A stretch of DNA of 30,820 bases from NCBI GenBank assembly GCA_040757575.1, contig JBFLXA010000024.1, positions 1-30,820 on the forward strand, read 5' to 3'. Shown here in pieces: positions 22,649 to 30,820 of this stretch. This DNA comes from PFJX01 sp040757575. Lineage in GTDB: Bacteria > Pseudomonadota > Gammaproteobacteria > Burkholderiales > Thiobacillaceae. Numbering within the stretch: the first letter of the stretch is position 1; every line of letters begins with the position of its first letter. Below the pieces are notes generated by a model. It saw nothing but the letters and a program-made list of their open reading frames with translations, had not been told where the DNA came from and searched no databases. A program made the position numbers and the translations under genes.

Positions 22649-25360
22649 TCACAGGGTCCGGGCTACCTCGACCACCTCGTAGCACTCGATCTGGTCGCCT
22701 TCCACGAGGTCGTTGAAGTTCTTGAACGACAGACCACACTCGAAGCCTTCCCGGACTTCCTTCACGTCGTCCTTGAAGCGCTTGAGGGCATCCAGTTCGC
22801 CGTCGAAGACCACCACGTTGTCCCGCAGCAGGCGCACCCGGGCGTTGCGGCGGATGAGACCGTCGAGGACCATGCAGCCGGCCACGGCGCCCACCTTGGA
22901 GATGCGGAATACCTGGCGGATTTCCGCCAAGCCCAGGGCGTTTTCCTTCTTCTCTGGAGACAGCAGGCCGCCCATGGCCGCTTTCACGTCATCCACGGCT
23001 TCATAGATGATGTTGTAGTAGCGGATATCCACACCGGAGCTTTCTGCCAGCTTGCGGGCCTGGGCGTCGGCCCGCACGTTGAAGCCGATCAACGCGGCGC
23101 CGGAGGCCAGGGCCAGGTTGACGTCTGACTCGGAGATGGCGCCCACGGCGGCGTGAATGATGTTCACCTTGACTTCGCTGGTAGACAGCTTGGTCAGCGC
23201 ATGGGCCAGACCTTCGTAGGAACCCTGCACGTCGGCCTTCAGGATGAGGGGCAGACTCTTCACCTCGCCCTCGGCCATGTTCTCGAACATGTTCTCCAGC
23301 TTGGCGGCCTGCTGCTTGGCCAGTTTCACGTCCCGGAACTTGCCCTGGCGGAACAGGGCGATTTCCCGTGCCTTGCGCTCGTCCGGCAGCACCATCACGT
23401 CTTCACCGGCCGCGGGCACTTCGGACAGGCCCTGGATTTCCACCGGGATGGAGGGGCCGGCTTCATCCACCGGCTTGCCGTTCTCGTCCAGCATGGCCCG
23501 CACCTTGCCGAAGGCGGTGCCGGCCAGCAGCATGTCCCCCCGCTTCAGGGTGCCGGACTGGACCAGCACGGTAGCCACGGAACCCCGGCCCTTGTCGAGG
23601 CGGGATTCGATGACCACGCCTTTTGCAAGGGCTTCCACGGGAGCCTGCAACTCCAGCACTTCCGCTTGCAGCAGCACCGCGTCCAGCAGGGCGTCAATGC
23701 CCTGACCGGTCTTGGCGGACACGTCCACGAACTGGGCATCACCGCCCCATTCTTCCGGCACCACGCCTTCGTTGGAAACTTCCTGACGGATTTTTTCCGG
23801 GTTGCCGCCGGGTTTATCCACCTTGGTGACCGCCACGACGATGGGCACGTTGCCGGCCTTGGCGTGGTGGATGGCTTCCCGGGTCTGGGGCATGACGCCG
23901 TCGTCGGCGGCCACCACCAGGATGACGATGTCCGTGGCCTTGGCACCCCGGGCCCGCATGGCGGTGAAGGCCTCGTGGCCGGGGGTGTCCAGGAAGGTGA
24001 CCATACCCTTGGGGGTTTCCACGTGGTAGGCACCGATATGCTGGGTGATGCCACCGGCTTCGCCCGCTGCCACCTTGGCGCGACGGATGTAGTCCAGCAG
24101 GGAGGTCTTGCCGTGGTCCACGTGGCCCATGACGGTGACCACCGGGGCCCGGGGCAGGAGTTCGGCTTCCTTGTGCTCCTCGGTGTCCTCCAGATAGGCC
24201 TCCGGGTTGTCCGTGGGGGCGGGTTTGGCCACATGGCCCATTTCCTCCACCACGATCATGGCGGTTTCCTGGTCCAACACCTGGTTGATGGTGACCATGG
24301 AGCCCATCTTCATGAGGGTCTTGATAACCTCGGCGGCCTTCACGGACATCTTGTGGGCCAGGTCGGCCACCGTGATGGTCTCGGGGATCAACACATCCCG
24401 CACCACCGGTTCGCTGGGGGGTACGAAGGCATCCTGCTCGGATTTATGGTGGCGGGCCTTCTTGGAACGCCAACCATCGCCGCCGTCCACCGCACCACGG
24501 GTCTTGAGACCGGGGCGCTTGCCGCCGCCTTCCAGTTCCCGCTGCCCCTTCTTGGCGCCGGCCTTTTCAGGACCCTTTTCCACCTTAGGCTTGACTGAGG
24601 GTTTGACCGCCGGTTTGACTTCCGGTTTAGCAGGAGCCTCCGCCGCCTTGGCCTTGGCCGCATCTTCGGCGGCCCGCCGGGCGGCTTCCCGCTCCTGCTT
24701 GGCCTTAAGTTCGGCTTCCTGAATGGCACGCAGCTTGGCCTGGCGCTTGGCTTCAAGCTCTCGCTGCTTGCGTTCCTCTTCACTAAGGATGGACACCGGC
24801 TGGACGGGCTTGCTGGACGCCGCAATGGCTTCCGCCGTCTCGCTCACCTCGGGCTGTTCGAGAACAACGGATTCCGCGACTTCCTCCGCCTCAGCCTCGG
24901 ATTCGCTGTCCGGCTCGATCTGGACTTCAACCACGGCCTCGACGGGTTCCGGCGCCTCGGGCTCGGCCATGACCGGTTCGGGAACCGGCATCAACTCGAC
25001 TTCGGGAACTTCCGGCTCGACAGATTTCTGTTCTTCGGCAAAACCTTCATGGGGTGCTTCGGGCGCCACTTCTTCCCGCTTAACGAGCACGCGCTTCTTG
25101 CGCACCTCCACCTGGACGGTACGGGTCCGGCCACTGCTGTCCGCGGTCTTGATCTCGCCGGTCTGCTTGCGGGTCAGGGTGATCTTTTTCTTCGGCTCCG
25201 CTGAACCATGCTTGCCACGCAGATAATCCAGCAGCATGGCCTTGTCCTGTTCGGACAGCTCATCGCCCTGTCCTTTTACGGCCACGCCGGCGGACTGGAG
25301 TTGCTTGACCAGTAGCGCAGGATCGACCTTCAGTTCCGATGCAAATTGTTCAACGTTCAT
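22649..25360 (-). CDS. infB: Translation initiation factor IF-2
   Basis: IF-2 is the GTPase that brings fMet-tRNA to the 30S subunit and promotes subunit joining. The 903 residues comprise an IF2_N domain (about 1-50), a long charged linker rich in Glu, Val, Lys and Ala (about 80-300), a second IF2_N-type domain (about 325-375), the G domain with GHVDHGKTSLLD at about 411-422, DTPGHEAF near 458 and TKVDKP near 512, and C-terminal domains ending in GDQIECYEVVEVARTL. The G4 motif has TKVD where NKxD is usual in many IF-2 proteins. The length is normal for betaproteobacteria. An AGGAAA site precedes the ATG. Confidence 0.98.
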   Translation of the reverse strand: MNVEQFASELKVDPALLVKQLQSAGVAVKGQGDELSEQDKAMLLDYLRGKHGSAEPKKKITLTRKQTGEIKTADSSGRTRTVQVEVRKKRVLVKREEVAPEAPHEGFAEEQKSVEPEVPEVELMPVPEPVMAEPEAPEPVEAVVEVQIEPDSESEAEAEEVAESVVLEQPEVSETAEAIAASSKPVQPVSILSEEERKQRELEAKRQAKLRAIQEAELKAKQEREAARRAAEDAAKAKAAEAPAKPEVKPAVKPSVKPKVEKGPEKAGAKKGQRELEGGGKRPGLKTRGAVDGGDGWRSKKARHHKSEQDAFVPPSEPVVRDVLIPETITVADLAHKMSVKAAEVIKTLMKMGSMVTINQVLDQETAMIVVEEMGHVAKPAPTDNPEAYLEDTEEHKEAELLPRAPVVTVMGHVDHGKTSLLDYIRRAKVAAGEAGGITQHIGAYHVETPKGMVTFLDTPGHEAFTAMRARGAKATDIVILVVAADDGVMPQTREAIHHAKAGNVPIVVAVTKVDKPGGNPEKIRQEVSNEGVVPEEWGGDAQFVDVSAKTGQGIDALLDAVLLQAEVLELQAPVEALAKGVVIESRLDKGRGSVATVLVQSGTLKRGDMLLAGTAFGKVRAMLDENGKPVDEAGPSIPVEIQGLSEVPAAGEDVMVLPDERKAREIALFRQGKFRDVKLAKQQAAKLENMFENMAEGEVKSLPLILKADVQGSYEGLAHALTKLSTSEVKVNIIHAAVGAISESDVNLALASGAALIGFNVRADAQARKLAESSGVDIRYYNIIYEAVDDVKAAMGGLLSPEKKENALGLAEIRQVFRISKVGAVAGCMVLDGLIRRNARVRLLRDNVVVFDGELDALKRFKDDVKEVREGFECGLSFKNFNDLVEGDQIECYEVVEVARTL

Positions 25361-25382
25361 GCCTGTTTCCTATTCAGCCTGC

Positions 25383-26867
25383 TCAACTGCCTGCAAGCAT
25401 CGGCGCCCGTGCGGTCATGATGAGTTGCTTGGCCCGCTCCTCATCCATACCGGTCAGTTCCATCAATTCATCCACGGCCAGGTCTGCCAGATCCTCCGCA
25501 TTCTGGACGTCCTTTGCGGTCAGCAGGGCAGCCGTGGCTTCGTCCATGCCTGCCACACTCATCAGGTCCGCTGCCGCGCTTTCCACGGCTTCTTCCTTGA
25601 CGATGGCATCGGTCAGCAGGGCGTCACGGGCACGGGAACGGAGTTCGTTCACCGTGTCTTCGTCGAAAGCCTCGATTTCCAGCATCTCGGACAAGGGCAC
25701 ATAGGCCACTTCCTCCAGGCTGGTGAAGCCTTCTTCCACCAGCACCTGGGCCACGTCCTCATCCACGTCCAGCTTGACCATGAACATCTGGATCAGGCCC
25801 TGGGCTTCCTGCTGGTGCTTCTGCTCGGCTTCGTCCACGGACAGGATATTGATGTCCCAGCCGGTGAGCTCGGCTGCTAGGCGGACGTTCTGGCCATAAC
25901 GGCCAATGGCGATTTCCACCTGTTCCGGCTCCACCACCACATCCATCGCGTGCTTTTCCTCGTCCACCACGATGCTGGTCACTTCGGCGGGAGACAGGGC
26001 ATTGATGACGAACTGGGCCGGGTCCGGAGACCACAGGACGATGTCCACACGCTCGCCGTTGAGTTCGTTGGTGACGGCCGTGACCCGGGTGCCCCGCACG
26101 CCGATGCAGGTGCCCTGGGGATCGACCCGGGGGTCGTTGGATTTCACCGCGATCTTGGCCCGCATGCCCGGGTCCCGGGCGGCGGCTCTGATTTCGACGA
26201 TGCCTTCTTCCACCTCGGGCACTTCCAGACGGAACAGTTCCTTGATGAATTCGGGTGAAGTGCGGGACAACACCAGCTGGGGACCACGCCCGCCCCGCTC
26301 GGCCCGCACAAGATAGGCCCGAACCCGGTCGCCCACCCGCAGGTTTTCCTTCGGAATCATCTGGTCTTTTTCCAGACGCCCTTCAATGCGGCCGGATTCG
26401 ATGATCGCGCTGCCCCGTTCCATGCGCTTGATGGTGCCGGAAACCAGGGTTTCCTCCCGGGCCAGGAAGTCGTTGAGCACTTGCTCCCGCTCGGCATCGC
26501 GGATCTTCTGCAGAATGACCTGCTTGGCCGCCTGGGCGCCAATGCGGCCAAAATCCACCGCTTCCACGGATTCCTCGATGAAGTCGCCCACCTGGATATC
26601 GGGATTGATCTCCTGGGCCTCGAACAGCAGGTACTGCCGGTCAGGGAACTCCAGGCCAGCCTCGTCGGGCAGGACTTCCCAGCGACGGAAGGCCTTGTAC
26701 TCGCCCGTCTTGCGGTCGATCTCCACGCGGATATCCGCGTCTTCATCAACGTATCGCTTTTTGGTGGCATGGGCCAGGGCCGATTCGATCGCCCCGAACA
26801 CCACTTCCGGTTCCACGTTCTTTTCACGGGCCAACGCATCCGCCAGCAACAGAATTTCCCGACTCAT
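25383..26867 (-). CDS. nusA: Transcription termination/antitermination protein NusA
   Basis: NusA binds RNA polymerase and nascent RNA, modulating pausing, termination and antitermination. The 494 residues have the N-terminal polymerase-binding domain (about 1-125), an S1 domain (about 135-200, with VSGTIKRMERGSAIIESG), two KH domains (about 205-345, including DPQGTCIGVRGTRVTAVTNEL and IAIGRYGQNVRLAAELTG), and two acidic C-terminal repeats (about 360-490). The acidic repeats are the E. coli-type arrangement. A GGAGGA site precedes the ATG, which overlaps the rimP stop (ATGA). infB follows 22 bp downstream. Confidence 0.98.
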   Translation of the reverse strand: MSREILLLADALAREKNVEPEVVFGAIESALAHATKKRYVDEDADIRVEIDRKTGEYKAFRRWEVLPDEAGLEFPDRQYLLFEAQEINPDIQVGDFIEESVEAVDFGRIGAQAAKQVILQKIRDAEREQVLNDFLAREETLVSGTIKRMERGSAIIESGRIEGRLEKDQMIPKENLRVGDRVRAYLVRAERGGRGPQLVLSRTSPEFIKELFRLEVPEVEEGIVEIRAAARDPGMRAKIAVKSNDPRVDPQGTCIGVRGTRVTAVTNELNGERVDIVLWSPDPAQFVINALSPAEVTSIVVDEEKHAMDVVVEPEQVEIAIGRYGQNVRLAAELTGWDINILSVDEAEQKHQQEAQGLIQMFMVKLDVDEDVAQVLVEEGFTSLEEVAYVPLSEMLEIEAFDEDTVNELRSRARDALLTDAIVKEEAVESAAADLMSVAGMDEATAALLTAKDVQNAEDLADLAVDELMELTGMDEERAKQLIMTARAPMLAGS

Positions 26868-27313
26868 CGCTTCCTCCGGGTTAAACCCTCTAACTCGGGC
26901 GCCAGCCGTGCAGATTCCACCTCCAACAGGGGGATTGCCACCGTGACACCATCCACTTCCAGTTTCAACACTTCATTTTCCAGGCCGGCCAGCAAACCGG
27001 TGTAGCGTTTGCGCCCTTCCAGGGGGGCATGCAGCCGGATCTGGGCGCGCTGCCCCGCAAAACGCTCGAAATCCGCCGGCTTCACCAGGGGCCGGTCCAG
27101 CCCCGGGGAAGAGACCTCCAGACGGTCGTAATCCACGTTTTCCACCATGAACAGACGGGTCAACTGGTTGCTGACCCGCACGCAATCATCCAGGGTGATG
27201 CCCGCAGGCTGGTCGATATACAGGCGCAGCATCCCCCGGCCAACCCGTTCCAGGGCTACGAGTTCGTAGCCCATGCCGGTCAGTGTCGGTTCAATCAGTG
27301 CTTGCAGGTCCAT
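26864..27313 (-). CDS. rimP: Ribosome maturation factor RimP
   Basis: RimP assists assembly of the 30S subunit. The 149 residues have the N-terminal domain with LIEPTLTGMGYELVALERVG and LRLYIDQPAGITLDDCVRVS, the conserved YDRLEVSSPGLDRPL (about 70-84), and a C-terminal Sm-like domain. I start at the ATG at 27311-27313, which gives the normal family opening MDLQALIEPTL. An upstream in-frame ATG (27364) would add a non-family tail read through a hairpin. It is the first gene of the rimP-nusA-infB-rbfA-truB unit and its stop overlaps the nusA start. Confidence 0.96.
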   Translation of the reverse strand: MDLQALIEPTLTGMGYELVALERVGRGMLRLYIDQPAGITLDDCVRVSNQLTRLFMVENVDYDRLEVSSPGLDRPLVKPADFERFAGQRAQIRLHAPLEGRKRYTGLLAGLENEVLKLEVDGVTVAIPLLEVESARLAPELEGLTRRKR

Positions 27314-27339
27314 ACCATCCGTAAGGCGAAGCCATAAAT

Positions 27340-27361
27340 AAAAAATGGGCGCGAAGCCCAT
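27340..27361 (-). terminator. Hairpin with T tract just upstream of rimP
   Basis: Read leftward, ATGGGC and GCCCAT enclose TTCGC and run into TTTTTTATT. It lies 43 bases past the stop of the FixH-like gene and only about 27 bases before the rimP start codon. It fits a terminator for the ccoG unit, but it could also be an attenuator in a rimP leader, since no promoter fits between it and rimP. Confidence 0.75.
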
Positions 27362-27403
27362 CAAGAAATCCGTTCGATTATACCCGGTAGGTGCGCGTCT
27401 ACG

Positions 27404-28183
27404 CTACTCTCCCCCCAGAATGTGTTGCAGCTCGACCCGTTCGCCTTGACCTTCCAGGCTGAGTACGGCCAGCCAGGCCCCGTCACCCGCCAGACTCGCC
27501 ATGCCCCGGTAGCCGTCATCTCCTGCCGGTTCCAGCGGCACGATGTCCTGGGCCGGCTGGCCCGGACGCCCCAACCCCAGGGTGGCCTGGATACCATGCA
27601 CCTGTCGACCATCCGAGTCCCGCACCTGAACACTGATTTGGTTGGCATGGTTGGGGCGTAGGGCATCCAGGCCCACCACCTCAACCTGCCAGCCCAGGCG
27701 CGCCAGTTTCTCGGCCATGTTGCGGTGATAAGCGATGCTTTTCGCCGATTCCTCGCCGTGGGCCACCACGCCGGCAAACCCTGTGTGGACACGCTTTTCA
27801 GACGCATTGGGCAATACCAGAGCCGCTAGCCCAGGGGGCAACCCATGTCTGGCCACATAGACAAAACCACCAAACAGCAGGGTGATAAGGACAAAGAAAA
27901 CCACCATGAGCCGGGGTGCCCAGTGCCCCCCCTCTGCACTTCGGACTGCCCGCTCTCCGTAGAGCAGGTAGAGCATCACCCCCACCGTGGGGTAGGCGAT
28001 CACATGCATGGTGACAGTATCCAGGCTGGGGCCGGTCGCCACGGCATAAAGCAGGTATGCAAAACTGGGCAGACCCGACGCCACCACGGCTGCCCAGAAA
28101 TTGGACAGCCGCAGGCCCCGCCCCAGGGCGTAGAGCAGGAAGGTCGCCAACATGCCACCAAAAATCGTGATCATCAGGTTCAT
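27404..28183 (-). CDS. Membrane protein with C-terminal FixH-like domain, next to ccoG
   Basis: A 259-residue protein with about four hydrophobic segments in the first half (roughly 3-20, 30-50, 57-75 and 92-111), followed by a soluble domain. The last 100 residues (VEVVGLDALRPNHANQISVQ, then RVHGIQATL-like VHGIQATLGLGRP, DDGYRGMASLAGDGAWLAVL) look like the beta-sandwich of FixH/YtkA proteins, which accompany cbb3 oxidase maturation and probably copper handling. Classical FixH has about 160 residues and one membrane helix, so the three-helix extension here is notable. It starts 8 bp after ccoG and shares its transcript. The FixH link rests on pattern and position; a betaproteobacterial family of unknown role is the alternative. 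Confidence 0.6.
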   Translation of the reverse strand: MNLMITIFGGMLATFLLYALGRGLRLSNFWAAVVASGLPSFAYLLYAVATGPSLDTVTMHVIAYPTVGVMLYLLYGERAVRSAEGGHWAPRLMVVFFVLITLLFGGFVYVARHGLPPGLAALVLPNASEKRVHTGFAGVVAHGEESAKSIAYHRNMAEKLARLGWQVEVVGLDALRPNHANQISVQVRDSDGRQVHGIQATLGLGRPGQPAQDIVPLEPAGDDGYRGMASLAGDGAWLAVLSLEGQGERVELQHILGGE

Positions 28184-28191
28184 GGCGGAGC

Positions 28192-29601
28192 TCAGTGCGG
28201 GGTGAAGAAGCGGGCAGGATCCAGGACTTCCTCGCCTTGCTGGGAACGGATCACGAACTGGAATTCGCTGGTGCGGGCGGCCACTTCCGGCGCCAGGCTG
28301 ACGCTGGCCTGGATGATGACGCTCTTGCCGTTCTTGATGGACACGCTCTGGAAACTGCCCAGGTCCAGGGCCCCCGGCGGCAGGCCTTTGGCGGAAATGA
28401 CGAACTTCTGCTCCGCGCCGGATAGGTTGGTCAGCCGGACCTGGTAACGGTTGCGGATGGTGCCATCTGACAAGGTCACGAACAGCGGCTGGCGGATCTG
28501 CTGGATGCTGTGCTCGAAACCCGACCGGTTACCCATGTCATACACCAGATAGGCTGTCATCAGGACCAGTGATAGGCCATAGCCAAGCACTTTCAGGCTC
28601 TTCCAGTGCAAGCGCACCGGCTCTGGCTTTGGCTTGGCCAGATTGACTTCCGAGTCGTAGCGCACCAGCCCCCGAGGCCAGCCCATCTTGTCCATGATGG
28701 TATTGCAGGCATCCACGCACAGACCGCAGGAAATACAGGTGTATTGCAGGCCATTGCGGATGTCGATCCCCACCGGGCAGACCTGCACGCACAATCCGCA
28801 ATCCACACAGTCGCCATGTCCGGCGGCAGCCCGCTCTTCCCGGCCACGCAAACCGGCACGGGCCGCCATGCGTCCGCCCTCTCCTTCACCACGCCGGCGG
28901 TCATAGTGGACCGTGAGGGTTTCCGGGTCATACATGGCACTCTGGAAGCGGCCATAGGGGCAGATGAACATGCAGACATGTTCCCGCAACATGCCGGCCG
29001 CCAGGTAGGTGGTAAGGGTGAGGGCCAGAGTGCTGATATAGGCAGCCGCTGGCGCTTGGCCGACAAAGAAATCCACCAGCAACTTGGGCGCGTAACCAAA
29101 ATACAGCACGAAGGTTATGGCGGTCCAGAAGGACAGCCCCACCCATGCCAGCCGGGTCGCACCCACCTTGAGCAGTTTTTCCCGGTTGCTCCAGGGTTCC
29201 CGTAGCAGTCGCAGGCGTGCAGGCCGCTCGCCCTGGAAAAATTTTTCCAGCCAGATGAACGCATCGGTCCACAGGGTCTGAAAGCAGAAATAACCGCAGA
29301 AAGCCCGGCCCACCATCGCCGTGACGAAGAACAGCAGCACGGCAGCGATGAACAGCAGCATGGCCAGCCAGAAGATATCCTGGGGATATACCGTGAGGCC
29401 GAATATCAGATAGCGGCGACCGGGAATATCGAACATTACGGCCTGGGAAGGGGCATCCGTCCTGTCCCAGGGCAGCCAGGGCAACAGAAAATAGACCACG
29501 AAGCCAAGCCACAGCACGCCGGTCTTGAAGCGCCGGAACCCGCCCTGTATGGACCGGGGCACGATGGGTAGCCGTTTGAAGTAAAGCTCTTTAGTTTCCA
29601 C
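28192..29601 (-). CDS. ccoG: cbb3 oxidase accessory protein CcoG (FixG/RdxA)
   Basis: CcoG is an inner-membrane iron-sulfur protein needed for cbb3 oxidase biogenesis, reported to reduce Cu(II) for the oxidase copper centre. The 469 residues have about five membrane helices, including FCGYFCFQTLWTDAF and REHVCMFICPYGRFQSAMYD, then a ferredoxin-like region (about 264-300) with CVDCGLCVQVCPVGIDIRNG and CISCGLCVDACN giving two 4Fe-4S clusters. A further helix (about 342-362) leads to a C-terminal immunoglobulin-like FixG_C domain (about 370-469). The start codon is GTG (29599-29601). It is downstream of ccoP but separated from it by a terminator, so it may have its own promoter or depend on read-through. 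Confidence 0.95.
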   Translation of the reverse strand: METKELYFKRLPIVPRSIQGGFRRFKTGVLWLGFVVYFLLPWLPWDRTDAPSQAVMFDIPGRRYLIFGLTVYPQDIFWLAMLLFIAAVLLFFVTAMVGRAFCGYFCFQTLWTDAFIWLEKFFQGERPARLRLLREPWSNREKLLKVGATRLAWVGLSFWTAITFVLYFGYAPKLLVDFFVGQAPAAAYISTLALTLTTYLAAGMLREHVCMFICPYGRFQSAMYDPETLTVHYDRRRGEGEGGRMAARAGLRGREERAAAGHGDCVDCGLCVQVCPVGIDIRNGLQYTCISCGLCVDACNTIMDKMGWPRGLVRYDSEVNLAKPKPEPVRLHWKSLKVLGYGLSLVLMTAYLVYDMGNRSGFEHSIQQIRQPLFVTLSDGTIRNRYQVRLTNLSGAEQKFVISAKGLPPGALDLGSFQSVSIKNGKSVIIQASVSLAPEVAARTSEFQFVIRSQQGEEVLDPARFFTPH

Positions 29602-29623
29602 GCCTGAACCTGCTGCTGTATCG

Positions 29624-29653
29624 AAAAGAAAAACCCCGGCTGGCCGGGGTTTT
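29624..29653 (-). terminator. Terminator after ccoP
   Basis: Arms CCCCGGC (29634-29640) and GCCGGGG (29643-29649) are flanked by four Ts on one side and, read leftward, run into TTTTTCTTTT. It closes the ccoNOQP operon 23 bases before the ccoG start, so ccoG either has a very short leader or is reached by read-through. Confidence 0.8.
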
Positions 29654-29684
29654 CATGGACTTGCGCCAAATCGCGCCGCGAAGC

Positions 29685-30614
29685 TTACTTACCGCCACCC
29701 AGTTCATGCACATAGACGGTCAGCAGCTTGATCTGTTCCGGCTTTAGTCGTCCTTCCCAAGCAGGCATGACACCCTTGTTCAACCCCCCGGCAATCACCT
29801 GCCGCACCGCCGCCAGTTTGGCGGCACCGTCCTGGGCGCCCGGCACATCCGCCCAAAGCCAGACCTTGTCAGTCAGGTTGGCGGAACCGATGTCCTGGCG
29901 TCCCTTGGCATCATCCCCGTGGCAATAGAAGCAGGCGGCAGCATGGGAATGGAACAACTGCTTGCCCTGGCCAGCCTTTGCGGCATCCACCGGGTTGCCA
30001 GATAGAGAGAGCACGTAGTGGGCCAGGGCGTCGATCTGCGCGCTGCTCAGAGCCTCGCCAAAGGGAGGCATATAACCCTTACGGCCCTTGCTGATGGTTT
30101 CATGGACCTTGTCAAAACTGCCGCCATAGAGCCAGTCATCGTCGGACAGGTTGGGATAGAAGCCTACCTTGCCGGCACCGCCGCTCTGATGGCAGGCCGC
30201 ACAGTTATCTGCAAAGACCGTCTTGCCGGCGGAAATCACGAAGCTGGACAGTTCCGGGTCCTTGATGATGTCGCCATAAGGCATGGCCATCAGCTTGTCA
30301 TAATAGGGCTTCTGAGCAGCGTAGGCTTCCTGCATCTCGTTGAGAAGCTTGGCCCGGGTATTCCAGTGCCACTGCTCTTCCTCACCCTGGGCGTTAACGT
30401 AGGTCACCGAATTCATGCCCGGCAGGAAACCCTTGCCCACGGGCCAGGAAGGATAGACCACCCAATAGACCAGGGCGAAGATGATGGTTACGTACAGACC
30501 CCAGATCCACCACTGGGGCAGCGGGTTGTTGTATTCCTGAAGGTCGCCATCCCACACGTGACCGGTGGTCTGGACACCTGACGGGGAGGTTTGGCTAGGG
30601 GCATTGTCAGCCAT
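29685..30614 (-). CDS. ccoP: cbb3-type cytochrome c oxidase subunit III (CcoP)
   Basis: CcoP is the diheme cytochrome that takes electrons from soluble cytochromes and passes them to the CcoNO core of the high-affinity oxidase. The 309 residues have an N-terminal cytosolic tail with HVWDGDLQEYNNPLPQWW (19-36), one membrane helix (about 36-55), and two cytochrome c domains with CAACH at 138-142 and CFYCH at 228-232. Axial methionines are likely M182 in YMPPF and M283 in GVMPAW. The 5' end overlaps ccoQ by 8 bp. The length matches the family. Confidence 0.97.
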   Translation of the reverse strand: MADNAPSQTSPSGVQTTGHVWDGDLQEYNNPLPQWWIWGLYVTIIFALVYWVVYPSWPVGKGFLPGMNSVTYVNAQGEEEQWHWNTRAKLLNEMQEAYAAQKPYYDKLMAMPYGDIIKDPELSSFVISAGKTVFADNCAACHQSGGAGKVGFYPNLSDDDWLYGGSFDKVHETISKGRKGYMPPFGEALSSAQIDALAHYVLSLSGNPVDAAKAGQGKQLFHSHAAACFYCHGDDAKGRQDIGSANLTDKVWLWADVPGAQDGAAKLAAVRQVIAGGLNKGVMPAWEGRLKPEQIKLLTVYVHELGGGK

Positions 30615-30789
30615 TGGACTTGTCCTTCATTTCGTCGTCGTCATCTAGAAACGGGATGTGCTTGTGCTCTTCCAGCCGCTTGCTCCGCTTTTTGCTGCCG
30701 TAGACCCAAAGCACAATCAGGCAGAAGGTCACGAAGAAGATCAGCAGGCCAAGCGGTTTACTGTTGGCCGGGTCGGCAAACCACTCCAT
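30607..30789 (-). CDS. ccoQ: cbb3-type oxidase subunit CcoQ (FixQ)
   Basis: A 60-residue protein with one membrane helix (about 12-30, LGLLIFFVTFCLIVLWVYG) and a charged cytosolic tail (KKRSKRLEEHKHIPFLDDDD). This is the CcoQ pattern; the subunit stabilises the cbb3 complex. Its ATG overlaps the ccoO stop by one base (TGATG), and its stop region overlaps ccoP. Confidence 0.92.
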   Translation of the reverse strand: MEWFADPANSKPLGLLIFFVTFCLIVLWVYGSKKRSKRLEEHKHIPFLDDDDEMKDKSNG

Positions 30790-30820
30790 CAGCGGTACTT
30801 CACCAGGTCTTCCGGCTTGA
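30789..30820 (-). CDS. ccoO: cbb3-type oxidase subunit II (CcoO), C-terminal fragment
   Basis: The last nine full codons before a TGA read KPEDLVKYR, ending in the one-base overlap with ccoQ. A basic or polar tail of this kind is normal for CcoO, and the operon order ccoN-ccoO-ccoQ-ccoP predicts it here. The fragment is too short to identify by sequence alone. Confidence 0.7.
   Translation of the reverse strand, partial: KPEDLVKYR

Noticed and set aside
23153..24598. 481-residue plus-strand frame across infB
   Set aside because: Antisense to the IF-2 G domain, with shadow-like composition.

Overview
The window reads as a chromosomal segment of a GC-rich betaproteobacterium, most likely in or near the Rhodocyclales. 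The clues are the gene order rimP-nusA-infB-rbfA-truB-rpsO-pnp, the pairing of comEC with a DUF2062 gene beside lolCD, a Pro/Arg/His tRNA cluster, a cbb3 oxidase operon with ccoG, and sox genes. The taxon is inferred from family resemblance and gene order only. Sox proteins, cbb3 oxidase and a CbbY-type phosphatase together suggest a sulfur-oxidising bacterium able to respire at low oxygen and possibly to fix CO2.

Region 1 (1-7325) mixes sulfur oxidation with envelope and competence genes. The 5' end of soxY runs off the left edge, then come comEC, a divergent DUF2062 gene, and a tightly packed leftward set yjbQ-lolC-lolD-soxX-soxA. The soxXA pair is therefore placed as the tail of the lipoprotein-export operon. 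A 26-bp dyad built from the 10-mer TGTCATGACA lies upstream of soxY.

Region 2 (7326-13403) holds a DUF2189 membrane protein, a REP-like inverted pair, an RpfE/COG4255-like protein, mtgA-aroE, glnA with NtrC-like sites and a sigma-54-like promoter, a DUF4124 periplasmic protein, and a 169-bp fully palindromic MITE-like element.

Region 3 (13404-18650) holds proS overlapping a lytic transglycosylase gene, three tRNA genes on the minus strand under one promoter, folD, a second palindromic repeat that contains the folD stop codon, a CbbY-like HAD phosphatase, and a 151-residue protein of unknown function.

Region 4 (18651-27361) is the classic transcription/translation block read leftward: rimP, nusA, infB, rbfA, truB, then rpsO from its own promoter, a terminator, and pnp. 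Region 5 (27362-30820) is the 3' part of a cbb3 oxidase operon (ccoO end, ccoQ, ccoP), a terminator, then ccoG and a membrane protein with a FixH-like domain.

I saw no CRISPR array, transposase, phage gene or defence system. The window is mostly ordinary core genome. The parts most worth a second look are the soxXA location, the soxY-side dyad, and the two palindromic elements that contain the stop codons of the genes beside them.
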